64,000 nucleotides of DNA from Mrakia gelida (GCA_024345305.1 BRON01000007.1:1736001-1800000); one strand, 5' to 3'; shown: positions 14,201 to 24,920, counted from the first letter of the stretch. The notes: generated by a model not told the origin, from the sequence alone. Program-made: numbers and translations.

Positions 14201-14909
14201 GGGAGATGTGAGACCCTAGAACGAAACCGGATAGAAAAGCAGTCAGCTCGAATCCTCTCGAGACGACGAAGACGCGTTCAAGGACGAAGACTCACCTCCT
14301 CCTCATCGTCCTGCTCCACCAGCCTCAGCCCTCCCTCCCCCTCCAGCGCGATGTACCAAATCCCACTCATCCTCGTACTCTCCTCTCCGTTCATCTCGAC
14401 CCTCGCTCCCCAATCCTTTCCGTCGTTGAGGTTGACGAAGGACGTGTCGACTCGAAGTTTGTTCCGACTATCGATCAGCCGTTGAGTGTTACCGACTCGG
14501 GGGATGTGAGAGGTGTAGGTGTAGGATTGCAGACCGGATTCGTGAGGTGGGGAAGAGGAGGTGGTGTGGTGCATACCTGCAACGAACGAAGACGGGGAAG
14601 AAGGTCAGGACGACGAGGAGATGGGTTGGCCAGCGGAGGGGAAGGAGAGAGAAAGAGATCGTCGAGCTCACGTTGTAGTCCCTCCCAGTCGTTGAGACCG
14701 AACCACATGAGACCGTTTGTGATACTCTTTGGCAGGCGAGGTTTGATTCCGAAGTAGAGTTGAGGAGTGTAGGTTGACCAGAGAAGAGCTGGATCCTCGA
14801 CGAAGGCGATCGTCGAAGAGTTGAGCTCAACTTGAGATTGAGCTTGGACGCTGGAGGTCGAGGAGAGGAAAGATCCTGCCAGGACGAGCGTAGAGAGAAG
14901 GAGCTTCAT
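11235..14909 (-). CDS. CWH41: Mannosyl-oligosaccharide glucosidase (ER glucosidase I, GH63)
   Basis: Removes the outermost alpha-1,2-glucose from the N-glycan precursor in the ER lumen. The start is ATG 14909, opening a signal peptide (MKLLLSTLVLAGSFLSSTSS). Next come LWSTYTPQLYFGIKPRLP and GLMWFGLNDWEGLQ, then the GH63 signature SFFPRGFYWDEGFH near 13190. LDDYPRALPPHVGELHVDLM and WMGFFARTMGEIAEYLG follow. Toward the C-terminus are HAGYISLFPFLTGLLP, ENYWRGPIWMPFNYMALSSL and the final FTGWTSLVAMIMAEKY-stop at 11235. A splice just before the end joins A|TT ATG. The family is certain. It is broken by about 12 introns. A reading frame continuing upstream to 15068 is leader sequence, not protein. 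Confidence 0.95.
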
Positions 14910-15691
14910 GCTCTTTTGATGTTGGGAAGAAGAACGAAGATGCTCTCGGGACAGAGGGAGGTTTGGTTCAAGGGGGTGAAGGAGAGACTGGGAGAAGGAA
15001 GGAGGAGGGTGAGATGGAGAGGTCAGCTCAGCTTCAACCGACCAGGCAAGCCGAAAAGACAGAGACAAGGCAGAGAAGCGGAGAAACTTACAGTCTACGT
15101 CCTAGATAGTCCTAGAGGGGAAAAAGAGCGAGCAAGGACGTCAGCAACGACGCTACGAGCTCGTCGAAAGAAACCAAACGAAGGAAGCGACAGCTCACGA
15201 TTCGATCTTTGACGAGTTTGAAGCTTCCAGACCAGCTGTCCTTGTTGAAGAAAAGAGCTGCAAGAGATACAATAGAGGGGAGGTCAATAAGGCAGTTACA
15301 AAGGAGCGGAAGCAGACTGGATAAATTTACGAGGTCGTGAGGGTTGAGCAGCAGGAAGGAAGAGAGATCGAAAGTTGAGCTCGACGTCCTCCGCCCTCAG
15401 CCCTCCGTCGTTCCTCTTCTCAAACTGCGACAACGTTGACTTTCGCGACTTTGAACATGGCTCATAGCTCGACATGCTCGATAACCTGCCTTGAAAACTC
15501 TGCTAGAGTTCCTAGCCAGCCTCTCGAGGTCGTTTTAGGGGAAACCTTTCGATAGGAACGAACCCCTCTCCTCCCCTCCCCTCCTCGCTCGTCCCTCAAG
15601 CCCCCTTCCGAACCTTCTTCGCCCTTTCAACCTCCAACGTCCATCAACTCATCAGGACCGTCTTCTTCTGTTTCTTATACCTGCGAACGAC
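14910..15691. other. Divergent promoter region between GH63 and LIM genes
   Basis: This is a 780-nt head-to-head spacer. The frame upstream of the GH63 start is interrupted and unconserved. I see no RNA gene or repeat, only a pyrimidine-rich leader before the LIM start at 15692. Confidence 0.55.
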
Positions 15692-17807
15692 ATGTCAGCT
15701 CGATCTTGTGGAACTTGCGCGAAGGCGAGTCGTCGTTCAGCCCTCCTCCCTCCCTCCCTCCCTCCGAGAAGATCGTCCTCCTTTGAGCTGACCTCCCCTC
15801 GCTCCTTCGTTTCCTTCTCGCTTCGTTTTTCGTCTTCGCCAGCCCGTGTACCCGAAGGAGAAGATCGGAATCAGCGATATCTGGTTCCACACAGCTTGTC
15901 TCAAGGTCCGTACAACCTCTTCTCGCGATCATCTCACTGAGCTCAAGAGGAACGAGCTCACCTTCGTCCCTCCCTCGTTTGCTTATCTTCGTCCCTCGCC
16001 GTTGCCGCTTTTCTCTTCTTCTACAGTGCTCGGTTTGCTCCTCCACCCTCTCCCTCAACTCGGTCTACGTTTCAATCGCTTCAGGAGAGAAGAAGATCTA
16101 CTGCAAGGTCGACGTGTGAGCTCGAGCGCCCTCTTCCCCCTCCCTCTCCCTCCTCCTCCTCCCCTTCCGTCGCTGATGTCTTTTCTCGCTCCCGACAGAC
16201 CTCGAGCGATCCACACAGCTGTCGTCGACTCTATCGCTCTTCGACGAGCTCTCAGTGCGTCCTCCTCTGCTCGCGCAGCTCTTCTACTCACCTGTCCATC
16301 GAGACCTTTCAACCTTCAGCCCTGACCTCTTGCCTCTCTCCTTCTCCCTCACAGCCGCTCCCAAACCGGACAACCCAGGACCTAAAGCTCTCCGAACCGG
16401 CTCTATGAGGTTCGAAGGTCTGACTCTCAGGTCCAAGGGAATGCGAGGAGGACTGGAAGCTCCCAAACTCAACGTCGTCGCTGGAACCGGGAACGTGAGC
16501 TCAAGCAGTTGCGCCTGCGATGAGCGAGGGTGTAGAGAGCTGATCGTTTTTTGCCTGTTTGTTGTTTTGTCGGTTTTCGTGCAATCAGGTCGTCGTCGGA
16601 ATGGTTAAAGGATCTACGCTCGACAGCTGGGATATTCAAAGAGCGATGGGTTCGTCTCTGCTCGCGTCGTCTCTCCGTTCCTCCTCTTCCCGAGCTGACT
16701 CGCCCAACCTCCCCACTCCCAACTCCACTCTCCTCCAACATCCATAGAAGTCCAAGCCTTCACCTCCTCCCCTCTCTCCTCCCACCCAGCCATCCAAGCT
16801 CAACGAACCGGCTCTTCAGCGGGGAACAGCTTCATGTCGCCTTCGATCTTGCTTCCTCAGGTCACTGGGAACGGAGCTCAGAATGGGCTTGGTGGTGGTG
16901 GAGAGGGACAGGAGGAAGTGGACGATGGGATTGCGAGGGAGAAAAAGGGTCAGAAGGAGGCTATGCCGATGGAACGAGGTGAGTTTGGGTGGCGACGAAG
17001 ACGCGTCGAGGGGTCAGGTTTCGTTTGGAGGAGGATTGGGTGCTAAAGAGCTCTTTTGTTCTCTCCCTCTGCAATTCGTCTACCTCATATCTTTCTAATC
17101 ATCGTAGATCTGTGAGTCAACCCCCCACATCTCGCCCTCTCTTCTGTTCGCCTCTTCCTCCATCTCGCTCGCTCGTCTCGCTCCCTCTCCCTCTCCCACC
17201 ACTCCTCGCGTCGCTGACTCCCCTCCCCGTCCCCCCCTCTCTTCCTCCCAATTCTTACCAATCTTTCCTCAACGTCAAAAACCTCCTCCGAACTTTCCAA
17301 CTAACCTCCCTCGAAGTCGTCTCCCTCCCTCCCGCCTCTCCCACCCTCGCTCCTTCGACCACCACCAACACCGGTCCCGGAACCTTCTCCACCCTCAAAC
17401 TCTCCAACACTCTCTCTAACAGCGGTCTTACCGACCTCACCTCCATCTCAACCCTCGGAACGCGTCGAACCACTTCTCCCCTCTCGAACTCAACCACCGC
17501 GTCGAAGCCGTCCCTTCAAACCATGTTCGACCCTGAACCCACCCCCGCTGCGTCCGACTCACCAAAGAAGACCGTCCGCATCAGCGAAAAAGTCCCAAGC
17601 ATCATCGCTGCTTTCGCTCCTGGTGGATCGTCGATGATCTCGACTGGGAGTGAGGAAGGGAGTGAAGAGGGGTGGGACGGCGAGGGCGAGGATGGAGGGA
17701 TGGGAGAGGAAGAGATGATGAGCAGGATGGAGGCGGTGGGGTTGGAGGTGGTTATGGTTTATGAGGAGGAGCCGGAGGCGGAGGCGGAGGTGGGAGTGGC
17801 TGTTTAG
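15692..17807 (+). CDS. LIM-domain protein
   Basis: A single N-terminal LIM zinc-binding module is read across three exons. These give MSARSCGTCAK then PVYPKEKIGISDIWFHTACLK, then CSVCSSTLSLNSVYVS and KKIYCKVDVPRAIH. A region rich in short conserved pieces follows (KALRTGSMRFEGLTLRSKGM, VVVGMVKGSTLDSWDIQRAM, AIQAQRTGSSAGNSFMSP). The C-terminal half is Ser/Thr/Pro-rich and then acidic (EEEPEAEAEVGVAV-stop at 17807). The first intron (15725-15842) has a GC donor, which the LIM cysteines require. The splice across 16980-17315 is unresolved, because a GT donor at 17112 and a TAG acceptor at 17107 would create a frame-breaking 4-nt exon. LIM proteins of this kind usually act in cytoskeletal or nuclear scaffolding, and the specific role here is unknown. 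Confidence 0.8.
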
Positions 17808-18302
17808 ATGGGTGGAGGAGAGGTGGGTGGGATTGAGCGTTGAGCGTCGAGAGTCACCTCCGTCGAGGAGTTTCCGTTTCGTTGTTTCCGTTTGTCCTGA
17901 TAGTCTAATTCTTATTTGTTTATTGCCTCTCCCTCGTTTATATATTCACGAGATGTGGGGGAAGGACGAGGAAGGGTATCGGTATGATGACCTTGTTTTC
18001 TTGCGTGGATCGAACGAACGAGCGAGACGCGTCCGACTGTCGTTTTCCCTTGCGCTTGCTTCTACTCTCTTAAAGTCGATCGAAGCGCTCGAGGGTCATC
18101 ATCAAACACAAGTCATTCGTATCAAGATCAACAGGCAAAAAAGAGCTAAAGCATAGAGAAGAGAGAAGAAAGGTAGAAAGCTGCTGCTGAATCGGACCCG
18201 TCGTCGTTCGTTTGTTCTGGGATCCTCGTTCATCGTTCGTCGTCGTCTCGTCGTCCACTTCCGTCCCACCAGTACACATCGTCGAGAGTAGCAGTAGAAG
18301 GT
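17808..18302. other. Convergent spacer (3' ends of LIM and PARP-finger genes)
   Basis: The LIM gene's 3' flank (T-rich near 17880-17945, including TTTATATATTC) meets the 3' flank of the minus-strand gene. I see no coding or RNA feature. Confidence 0.55.
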
Positions 18303-20513
18303 TTACTCCTGTGATAACGAAAAGCGAAGGAAGTCAGCGTCGACGTCGAGGAGAGAAGGGAGCGAGTCGAGCGGACGCGAGGAAACGAAGAACCCACGTC
18401 GTCGCCGCTTTCCTCCTTCTTGGCGGCTCGCTGTGTCAGGATAGAGGCAAAGTAAAGAGATAGATCGAGGGCAGTGTCAGCTCGTTCAAATCGAAGACGC
18501 CAGAAGAGGACTCGAAGTTAAGCGAAGGGAAGGAAAGCGACGCGAGACGAACCTTTCGCTTGTCTCCAACCTCGGCCTTCTTGGTCTTCTTGGGAGGTCC
18601 AGCAGTCGACTGAGAGTGAATCCGAGCAGAACTCGGTCAGTTCCAGGACGCGAGCAGAGCCCGAAGCTCGAATCGAAAGTCTCGAAGCGCGAACTCACAG
18701 AAGCAGCCTCGGAACCAGACTCAGCAGCCTCGTCGGACTCCTCCTTCATGGACGTGGCAGCGGCTCCCTGTTCGACGTGATCAAGTACGGAATAAGTTCG
18801 GTCGAGAGTCAGTCTTCTCTGCGACGCGAGAATGAACGAAGAACGAGGAACGGAAAACTCACCCTGCTGACGAGCTTCCTCTTCTTAGCGGGCTTCTCCT
18901 CCTCCTCGCTATCCTGAGCTTCGGATTCCTCCTCGTCGGATGAGGCAGCCTGGAAGACGAAGTCGAGTTGTGGACGACGTTAGTCCTCTAGAGTTTCGAA
19001 GCGAGGAAGGCGAGGAAGAGACGAGCTCGAACGAACCTTCTTCGCCTTCTTGGGCTTCTTCTTCTCCTTAGCGTCTCCGTTCTTGGCCTAGAACACGCCA
19101 GTCGAAGATGATTAGCTTCTCCTCGTCGTCTGGGACTTCGAACTGAAGACGAGAACGAAGGGGAACCAGACGACTCGCGTCGAAACGTACCTTCGCAGCT
19201 TTCCCTTTCCCCTTCCCCTTCTTGGCTCCCTCCTCGTCCGAGGCCTCCTCAGGGACGGGTCCCTCGTGTTCTCTCAGCCTAGCGACGAGCTCGTCCTTGG
19301 TTCCAGTCTTCTTGAGGTCGGCGTCCTCGAGTCTCTGCCGGGCAACGAAACGAACGAGGAAGACGCGATCAGTCTACGAAGTTCGAGATCGACACGTTGA
19401 TAGACGACGAAGATGTGTAGAAAGTTGGGTACAACTTACCTCCTTGAGCTCAGGGATGGTGAGCTTGGCCAGAGGATCGAGGGGAGCCTGTCGCCGACGA
19501 CGAAGGGAAAGTCGCGAGGTCAGCGCGAGTCGTCTCCTTCTTCGATTTCGAAGACGATAACAGTACGACAAACCTTGACGTGAGTAGATCTGTCGGCATC
19601 ATCGATATCTCCGACCTCCCAGGCTTTGGTGATCCTTGCTTGATCGTCCTCGCTGTTAGAAAGGACGTGATAGACGAACGACGTCAGAGAGCGAGGAAGG
19701 AGAGGAGTTTCTGACGAGAAAAAACTGACTTCATGAGCTCGTATCCATCGAGAAGCTCGGGATCGTCACCTTCCATCTCGTTCTTAACATTCTGGATGAC
19801 CTTAGGAGTGACGCATCTGTTTGACGAAGGGAACAAAGCGACGTGAGAGGTCAGCGAGGGGAGGGAAGGGAAGGGAAGCTCGAGCTCAACTCACCCCCAA
19901 TGCCTCCAGGCCCAGGTCGTCTTCCCGTTGAACTGGTCGGGTGAAGCGACAGATAGGAGGGAGCTGTTAGTTTCTATCCTCGTAGATCAAGACCAAACCG
20001 ATACGATCCCATGAGGAGACAGAGCAAAGAAGGGAACGATGATGTGGAGCGAGCTCAACCATCTCCTCCTTCCTTTCTCCCCCCTCCATCCAGCTCGCTT
20101 CCAGACAAAAACGCGTAAACTCACCTCGACGATGGTCTGTATGGGCACAAGGAGACATACTGGTGAGCTCAAAGAGGCTCAAAAGGGTACCGAAAGGGGC
20201 GGAAACGTACCCCGAATCGCAATTCTCCTGGAGAACCATGGAAGGGAGCGTCGAACGAGTCAGTAAGTCCTTCCTCAAACCTTGCGAACGCGTTGAAAAA
20301 ATGGCAAAGAACCTTTGAGAATCTTAGTTCCGCTGCAAGGCTTCTTGCTGTATAGATGCAAATCACGGCGAAAGGAGAAGCGAGAACGGCGGGAGGGGAA
20401 GAAGCGAGCTCGTCAGCATCTCTCCCTTGCAATCCGCTCCGTCCGAGGCAGAGTCGATCTTACCCTTTGCAGCCTGCCGAGTTGGAGTTGGAGTATTCGA
20501 CTCTGTATCCCAT
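18303..20513 (-). CDS. PARP-type zinc finger and SAP domain nuclear protein
   Basis: The start is ATG 20513, giving MGYRVEYSNSNSAGCKGKK, then PCSGTKILKG, ELRFG, TIVE, FNGKTTWAWRHWG and CVTPKVIQN. This is a complete PARP-type DNA-nick-binding finger with C-x-C...H-x-C ligands. It is spread over six exons, two of them microexons of 17 nt (20211-20227) and 12 nt (20125-20136). A SAP motif follows near 19500-19300 (PLAKLTIPELKE, then LKKTGTKDELVARLREHEGP). The tail is Lys-rich and acidic with nuclear-localisation-like runs (KKGKGKGKAAK, EEKPAKKRKL) and ends RAAKKEESGDDE-stop. There is no ADP-ribosyltransferase domain, so this is a finger-only protein, presumably a chromatin or DNA-repair factor. 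Exon joins preserve the zinc ligands, so the call is strong. Confidence 0.88.
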
Positions 20514-20847
20514 GGTGGTAGTTTCTGAGTTGCGAGAGGGTGGATGGGCGGTGGATGGGAGAGGGAGGGAAGGAGAGGGGGCCGCGAGCTCGAGGGAGCT
20601 CGAAAGCACCCAGCGATTTGAATCCGACGCGACTGGTCTCCAAGCAGCCCGCAGAAAACCTCGATGACTCTCATCCGTACTCGCTAGTGTGTAGTCGGAA
20701 GGACCTTACGCCGAAAAAAAGCGGGAAAAAAGTGCGCGAGACGACGCTCCCGACGACTTGGGTTCGACGCGTCGCATCGGTCGTTCTCCTCCCCTTCCTC
20801 TTCGCATCAAGACTTGAACGACGATTCTAAGCTACCTAATAAGCGAC
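20514..20847. other. Promoter of PARP-finger gene and 3' flank of SET gene
   Basis: This tandem spacer is 334 nt long. It contains an A-rich stretch near 20714-20731 and the palindromic core GACGCGTCG near 20768. I see no gene. Confidence 0.5.
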
Positions 20848-22881
20848 TCAGAGATATCTATCCACCCCGTACTCCCTCCCAACTCCACTCCACCTCTTCC
20901 TCCACACCTTGTCGTCCGCGTCACCTCCGACCAAAACCCTCTCCACTCTCCTCCCTTCTTCCACCCACCTCCTAGCCAACTTCTGCTCCCCAAGCATCTC
21001 CCAAACACTAGCTACGACGAAACAACTCCCTACGCAGGCCTCCTCTCGAGCGACGGGGAGGGTGAGGAACGACGGTTGAGGGAGCGTCGTCCTCGACTTG
21101 TTGGACGGCGACGAAGGCGAGGTGTTCGATCCAGTGGTCGGAGAAGGCCCTCCGAAAGTAGTTCCACACGACCTCAAAGCGCTGATCTCCGCTTCGATAG
21201 ACCTCCTCGCAAGCTCCTCCTTCCTCTCCGACGCGACCGACCTGGGCGATGACGAAGGATGGAAAGCGAGGTACGAGAGCTGATCCGAAAGCTGATGGTA
21301 GACCTCCCACATATCAGGTCTCAGCTCCCTCCTCTCCCCTTCTTCATCCTTCCGAGGATGTCGGTACGTCTTCCCCATCGCCTCCGCCAGGTTCTCCAAA
21401 CTCTTCACACCTCCCTCGCTTGGTTCATTCTCCATCAACTCCTCCTTCAGCACCCTGAGCAACGATCTTCTCCTCTCTCTCCCTTCGATCCCGTCGTCGT
21501 GCTCGCTCGAGCACAAGTCGCAGCCGCAACCTCGTCCTGACGAGGAGAAGGAGGGAGGGAGGTGCTTCTCGAGAACGACGCGTCGAGCGTCGAAGTCGAG
21601 GCCGGAGCAGTACGACTGGGTGATCTCTTCTCCCTTCTTGATGAGCGTTCGGGATCGAATGGCGAGAGGGGATCCTGATGAGGGGGAGTAGAAGGTCCAG
21701 GAGGTGTTCGGGAGGCAGGAGTGGTTGAGGAGGGAGGGGAGGAGGTAGAGGGCGGAGGGTGGGTGAGCGGAGGGAGTTGGAGGGAGGAGAGCTGTTGAGG
21801 CAAGAGACCGAGGGGTGAAGGAGTTGTAGGAGATGGCGAGGGAGATCTGACGGAGAGTAGGTTGGCTTGGGAGGCCGGTTGGGTCCGAGGCTGGATCGGG
21901 GAGGAGTGCTGAAAGAGGGAAAGAAGGAAGGGAGTCGAAGGTGGGTCCGGCGAAGAGGAGGTTGAGGGGTGCTGCTGATAGGGGGTCGTTCTTGATCCTC
22001 TCGAGGATCCTCGTTGCGAGTTTGACTTGAGTGATGGAGTCGACGAGATCGGTGATGGGGCTGACGGCTCCTTCCTTCTTGATCTTCTCGGTCGAGTCGA
22101 GGTCCTCCTCCAGAACCGACGTGAAGGGTTTGACGCACAACATCAGCTCGCCCTCCTCAATGTCCCTCGTAGCTACCAGCCCTCTACCTTTCCCTTCCTC
22201 CGTCTCGACCACCTCCACAGGTCCAACGAAGTCGGCTACCCGTACATATCCTCCTTTTGATCCTCCCAACATCATCCCAAACCAATCGAACTCCCCTCCG
22301 TCCCTCTCCCTCTTCCTCCTCTCGACCTTGATCAACCACTCCTTCCTCTCCTTCCCTCCCTTCTCCATCTTCTCGAGCATCTCCTCAGCTTGATCCCAGA
22401 GCTCTAGACTGTAGCAAGCCTGACCTGCTCGAAAGCTCGCCTTCTCCCTCTGAGCTCCTTCAACCCCGAGCTCGAGTGCTTTGGAAGCAGAGGCCAGGGC
22501 GAGGCGAGGCGAGGTCCCGATTCGAAGGTGAGTGAGAGCGAGGTTAAGGTGCAGAGGGATAAGTAGAGACGGTGTGGGTGGAGAGAGGAGAAGAGCGAGG
22601 GTGTAGTGATGGAGAGCGAGGGGGAGGTTGGAGAGCGAGAGCTGTTGAGTGCCGAGGAGTTTGTGCTCGAGGGAGGTTAGGGAGGGCGATTCGTTAGAGA
22701 CCGTTGTAGAGGGTAAGGATGGAGGAGTCATAGAGCCGTCTTTCGCCGGAGAGGAAGGGTTCAGGTCGAGACTAAGAGGAAGGAAGGAGGAAGGAGTTGG
22801 CGGTGAGCTCGACGAAAAGTCGGATCTCCTTCTCTCCTTCTTGAGCGTTGCTAAGCGACCGGTTTCAGAAAAGAAATTCAT
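20848..22881 (-). CDS. TPR and SET-domain protein (SMYD-like)
   Basis: A 677-residue uninterrupted frame from ATG 22881. Residues about 70-215 look like TPR helices (LGTQQLSLSNLPLALHHYTL, then ELWDQAEEMLEKME). A split SET domain follows. Its N-part is VVETEEGKGRGLVATRDIEE, its C-part is LLPSLLNHSCLPNTSWTFYS then RTLIKKGEEITQSYCSGLDF, and a post-SET cluster reads GRGCGCDLCSS. NHSC and the ExxxxY-type Tyr are present, so it could be an active protein lysine methyltransferase. The substrate is unknown. The region before the SET is Ser-rich. A second helical region closes the protein and ends YGVDRYL-stop. The gene is intronless, unlike nearly all its neighbours. Confidence 0.88.
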   Translation of the reverse strand: MNFFSETGRLATLKKERRRSDFSSSSPPTPSSFLPLSLDLNPSSPAKDGSMTPPSLPSTTVSNESPSLTSLEHKLLGTQQLSLSNLPLALHHYTLALLLSPPTPSLLIPLHLNLALTHLRIGTSPRLALASASKALELGVEGAQREKASFRAGQACYSLELWDQAEEMLEKMEKGGKERKEWLIKVERRKRERDGGEFDWFGMMLGGSKGGYVRVADFVGPVEVVETEEGKGRGLVATRDIEEGELMLCVKPFTSVLEEDLDSTEKIKKEGAVSPITDLVDSITQVKLATRILERIKNDPLSAAPLNLLFAGPTFDSLPSFPLSALLPDPASDPTGLPSQPTLRQISLAISYNSFTPRSLASTALLPPTPSAHPPSALYLLPSLLNHSCLPNTSWTFYSPSSGSPLAIRSRTLIKKGEEITQSYCSGLDFDARRVVLEKHLPPSFSSSGRGCGCDLCSSEHDDGIEGRERRRSLLRVLKEELMENEPSEGGVKSLENLAEAMGKTYRHPRKDEEGERRELRPDMWEVYHQLSDQLSYLAFHPSSSPRSVASERKEELARRSIEAEISALRSCGTTFGGPSPTTGSNTSPSSPSNKSRTTLPQPSFLTLPVAREEACVGSCFVVASVWEMLGEQKLARRWVEEGRRVERVLVGGDADDKVWRKRWSGVGREYGVDRYL

Positions 22882-23049
22882 CTCACGAGACCTAAATCTC
22901 GTCCACTGCGGTTCTCAATGAACGCGCGCCGCAGAATCGCTACAAAAGTACACCATCGATCTAGAAAACACGACCCGAGCGAGCTAGCACGTCGTTTTGC
23001 CGTTCCCCTCCTCCCCTCTCCGGCGCCTCTTTCCCGACTCAAAAGGAGT

Positions 23050-24320
23050 CTAGTCATCGTCACTATCCTCAACGTTCCTCCTCTTCTCCTTCTCCTTGCG
23101 CTTCCTGGGCGCTGTCTCTTCCTCATCGCTCGACGCTCCTCCTCGATCTCGTTCTCCTCCTGCCGCTCCCCGTCGCTCAGCCTCCTGACCTGCTTTAGCA
23201 GCTTCCTCGCAGGCGTCGACCCAGTCGGTGCTGTAAGAGCGATGAGAGAAAAGAGCTCGTTAGTTCGAGAAGAGCGAAAGTGGGAAGGAGACGCGACGAG
23301 ACGGGTTTCGCGAAGCGGCGAAAAGGGAGGGAAGATGGGACGAACTAGACGTCTATTGGGTCAGAGAGAGCTGTGAGAGGAAAAGGAAGTGTGAGTTCAG
23401 TCTTGGCTACGAAGCTCGAAGAGTTGAGACTGGACGCGGGCGGGAGTCGAAGGGATGAAGGGGAAGGAGGGACTGTGAGGGCGAGCTCGTGAAGCTGACT
23501 TCGCCCTGCTACGTCGCTCAGACCAGAAACGAGCAGACTGAGACTCTAGGTCGAATGCTCTACAGTCTCTTGAGTAGCTCAGAATCGCCTCCCTCAGATG
23601 ACATGGCCCAGGTCCTGCGCAATCTTCCTCCCTTTCGCTCGTTTGTCGAGGTGGTGAGCTCACCTCCTCCCCTCCCTTCTACCTCCCTTCCCTCTCTCTC
23701 TCGCCGCTACCTCCTCCCCACCCTCAACCCCAAATCGAGACCCTTGAACTCACCTGTAACAGCCATAGAGAACCTCTGCCCGCAGACACCGCATTGCAAG
23801 TGACCGATCATATCCTTCTTGTCGATCTTGACGGTGATGGACTTGGGGTTGTGGCAGAAGATACAGGTGAAGATCGTGTCTGCGAGTATCGAGGTCGAGA
23901 TCGATAACGGGAAGGTAACGAGAGCGTTTCGAGTGGTTTGGGTGGGTGGGGAGAGGGCAGACGGGAGGGTGGCGAGAAGGAGGAGGGAGGAAGGGAAGGA
24001 GAAGGGTCAGCTTCGAGCTCAACTTGGGCTTATTCTCTGGATCCTTCCTTCTCTCGCACCTCAGCCGCTCCCACGGCCCTCCAACTCGCACCAACAGCGA
24101 GCGTCGGGGATCTGCCAGCCGAGCTCAAGAAGGTGGAGCACGAAGAAGAAGCCCCGAGAGGAGGGAAGGGAAGGCACGAACCCAGAGGAGCTGGACCTCT
24201 CTTGCCCGTTTGTGGCTTCGAGGAACTTTTACGCTTGCCCCTGCAGATTCAAAGGTCAAGGAGAGGTTAGGGTCAGAGCCTGGTTGATGCTATGGAAGGT
24301 GCAAGGGAGGGGGTGTACAT
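23050..24320 (-). CDS. ELF1: Transcription elongation factor 1 (ELF1)
   Basis: Small zinc-finger factor that travels with RNA polymerase II. Spliced protein: (M)GKRKSSSKPQTGKRGPAPL, then DTIFTCIFCHNPKSITVKID, then DMIGHLQCGVCGQRFSMAVT, then ALSDPIDVYTDWVDACEEAA. It ends in a charged tail, NVEDSDDD-stop at 23050. The two C-x2-C pairs and the VY-DWVDACEEA motif are diagnostic. The initiator is split. Exon 1 ends with AT at 24319, a 78-nt intron (24241-24318, GTACAC donor, CTGAC branch, CTGCAG acceptor) follows, and exon 2 begins with the G at 24240 followed by GGC AAG CGT AAA. Other introns are about 290 nt (before DTIF), about 340 nt and about 120 nt. The acidic extension after the core is longer than in yeast. 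Confidence 0.93.
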
Positions 24321-24920
24321 TTTGAAGAGAGAGGGAGGTGAGAAGGGGAAGGGAAGGAGGAGGGTGGGTCGGTGTTTGTGGGAAGGAGGAAGGCGAGGGG
24401 TGAGCTCAGCTTCAGTTCCGGTTTCGGACGCAATTTTTGTTTCCTGCGAGACCTGAGATCGATTGGTGGCGCCGTTACGTAAGACCGAGCCATAGTAGCA
24501 AGAAGCGTTCGAACCGTGGCACGACGAGTCGACGCCGACGGATGGGCGCGCGACGTCGACGAACCTCCCCTTCTCCTCTCCTCCTTCCGCCCTACAAAGC
24601 TCAGGTCTCTCAGCATCATCCTCCCTTCTCCTTCCTCTTCCGGGGGCCACCGTTTCGAAACTCGTACACATTAGATCCCTACTCCTCCTCCCGCCACCAA
24701 GAAACAGGACCGACCCTTCCCTCCCCTCGACGCGACGGCTGTACGCCGCTCCTCCTCCAACGAGCTGATATGGATACGCCGTGAACAAAGAGCCGAGCAG
24801 ATGCAGAGTGTATTTCCTAAACTAGTAATCATCTGCTGGTGGGGCCTGATGGAGAGAGAAGATGAGATGAAGAAGGAGGAGAGGAGGTCAGTTGCGAGAA
24901 TGAGACGAGACGCTTCCCGC
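24321..24920. other. Spacer upstream of ELF1, 3' flank of VPS55
   Basis: This is the leader and promoter of ELF1. Short frames here have no conserved content and I see no RNA gene. Confidence 0.5.

Noticed and set aside
14910..15068. Extension of glucosidase I upstream of the signal peptide
   Set aside because: The signal peptide begins at the ATG at 14909. The upstream codons are unconserved leader sequence.
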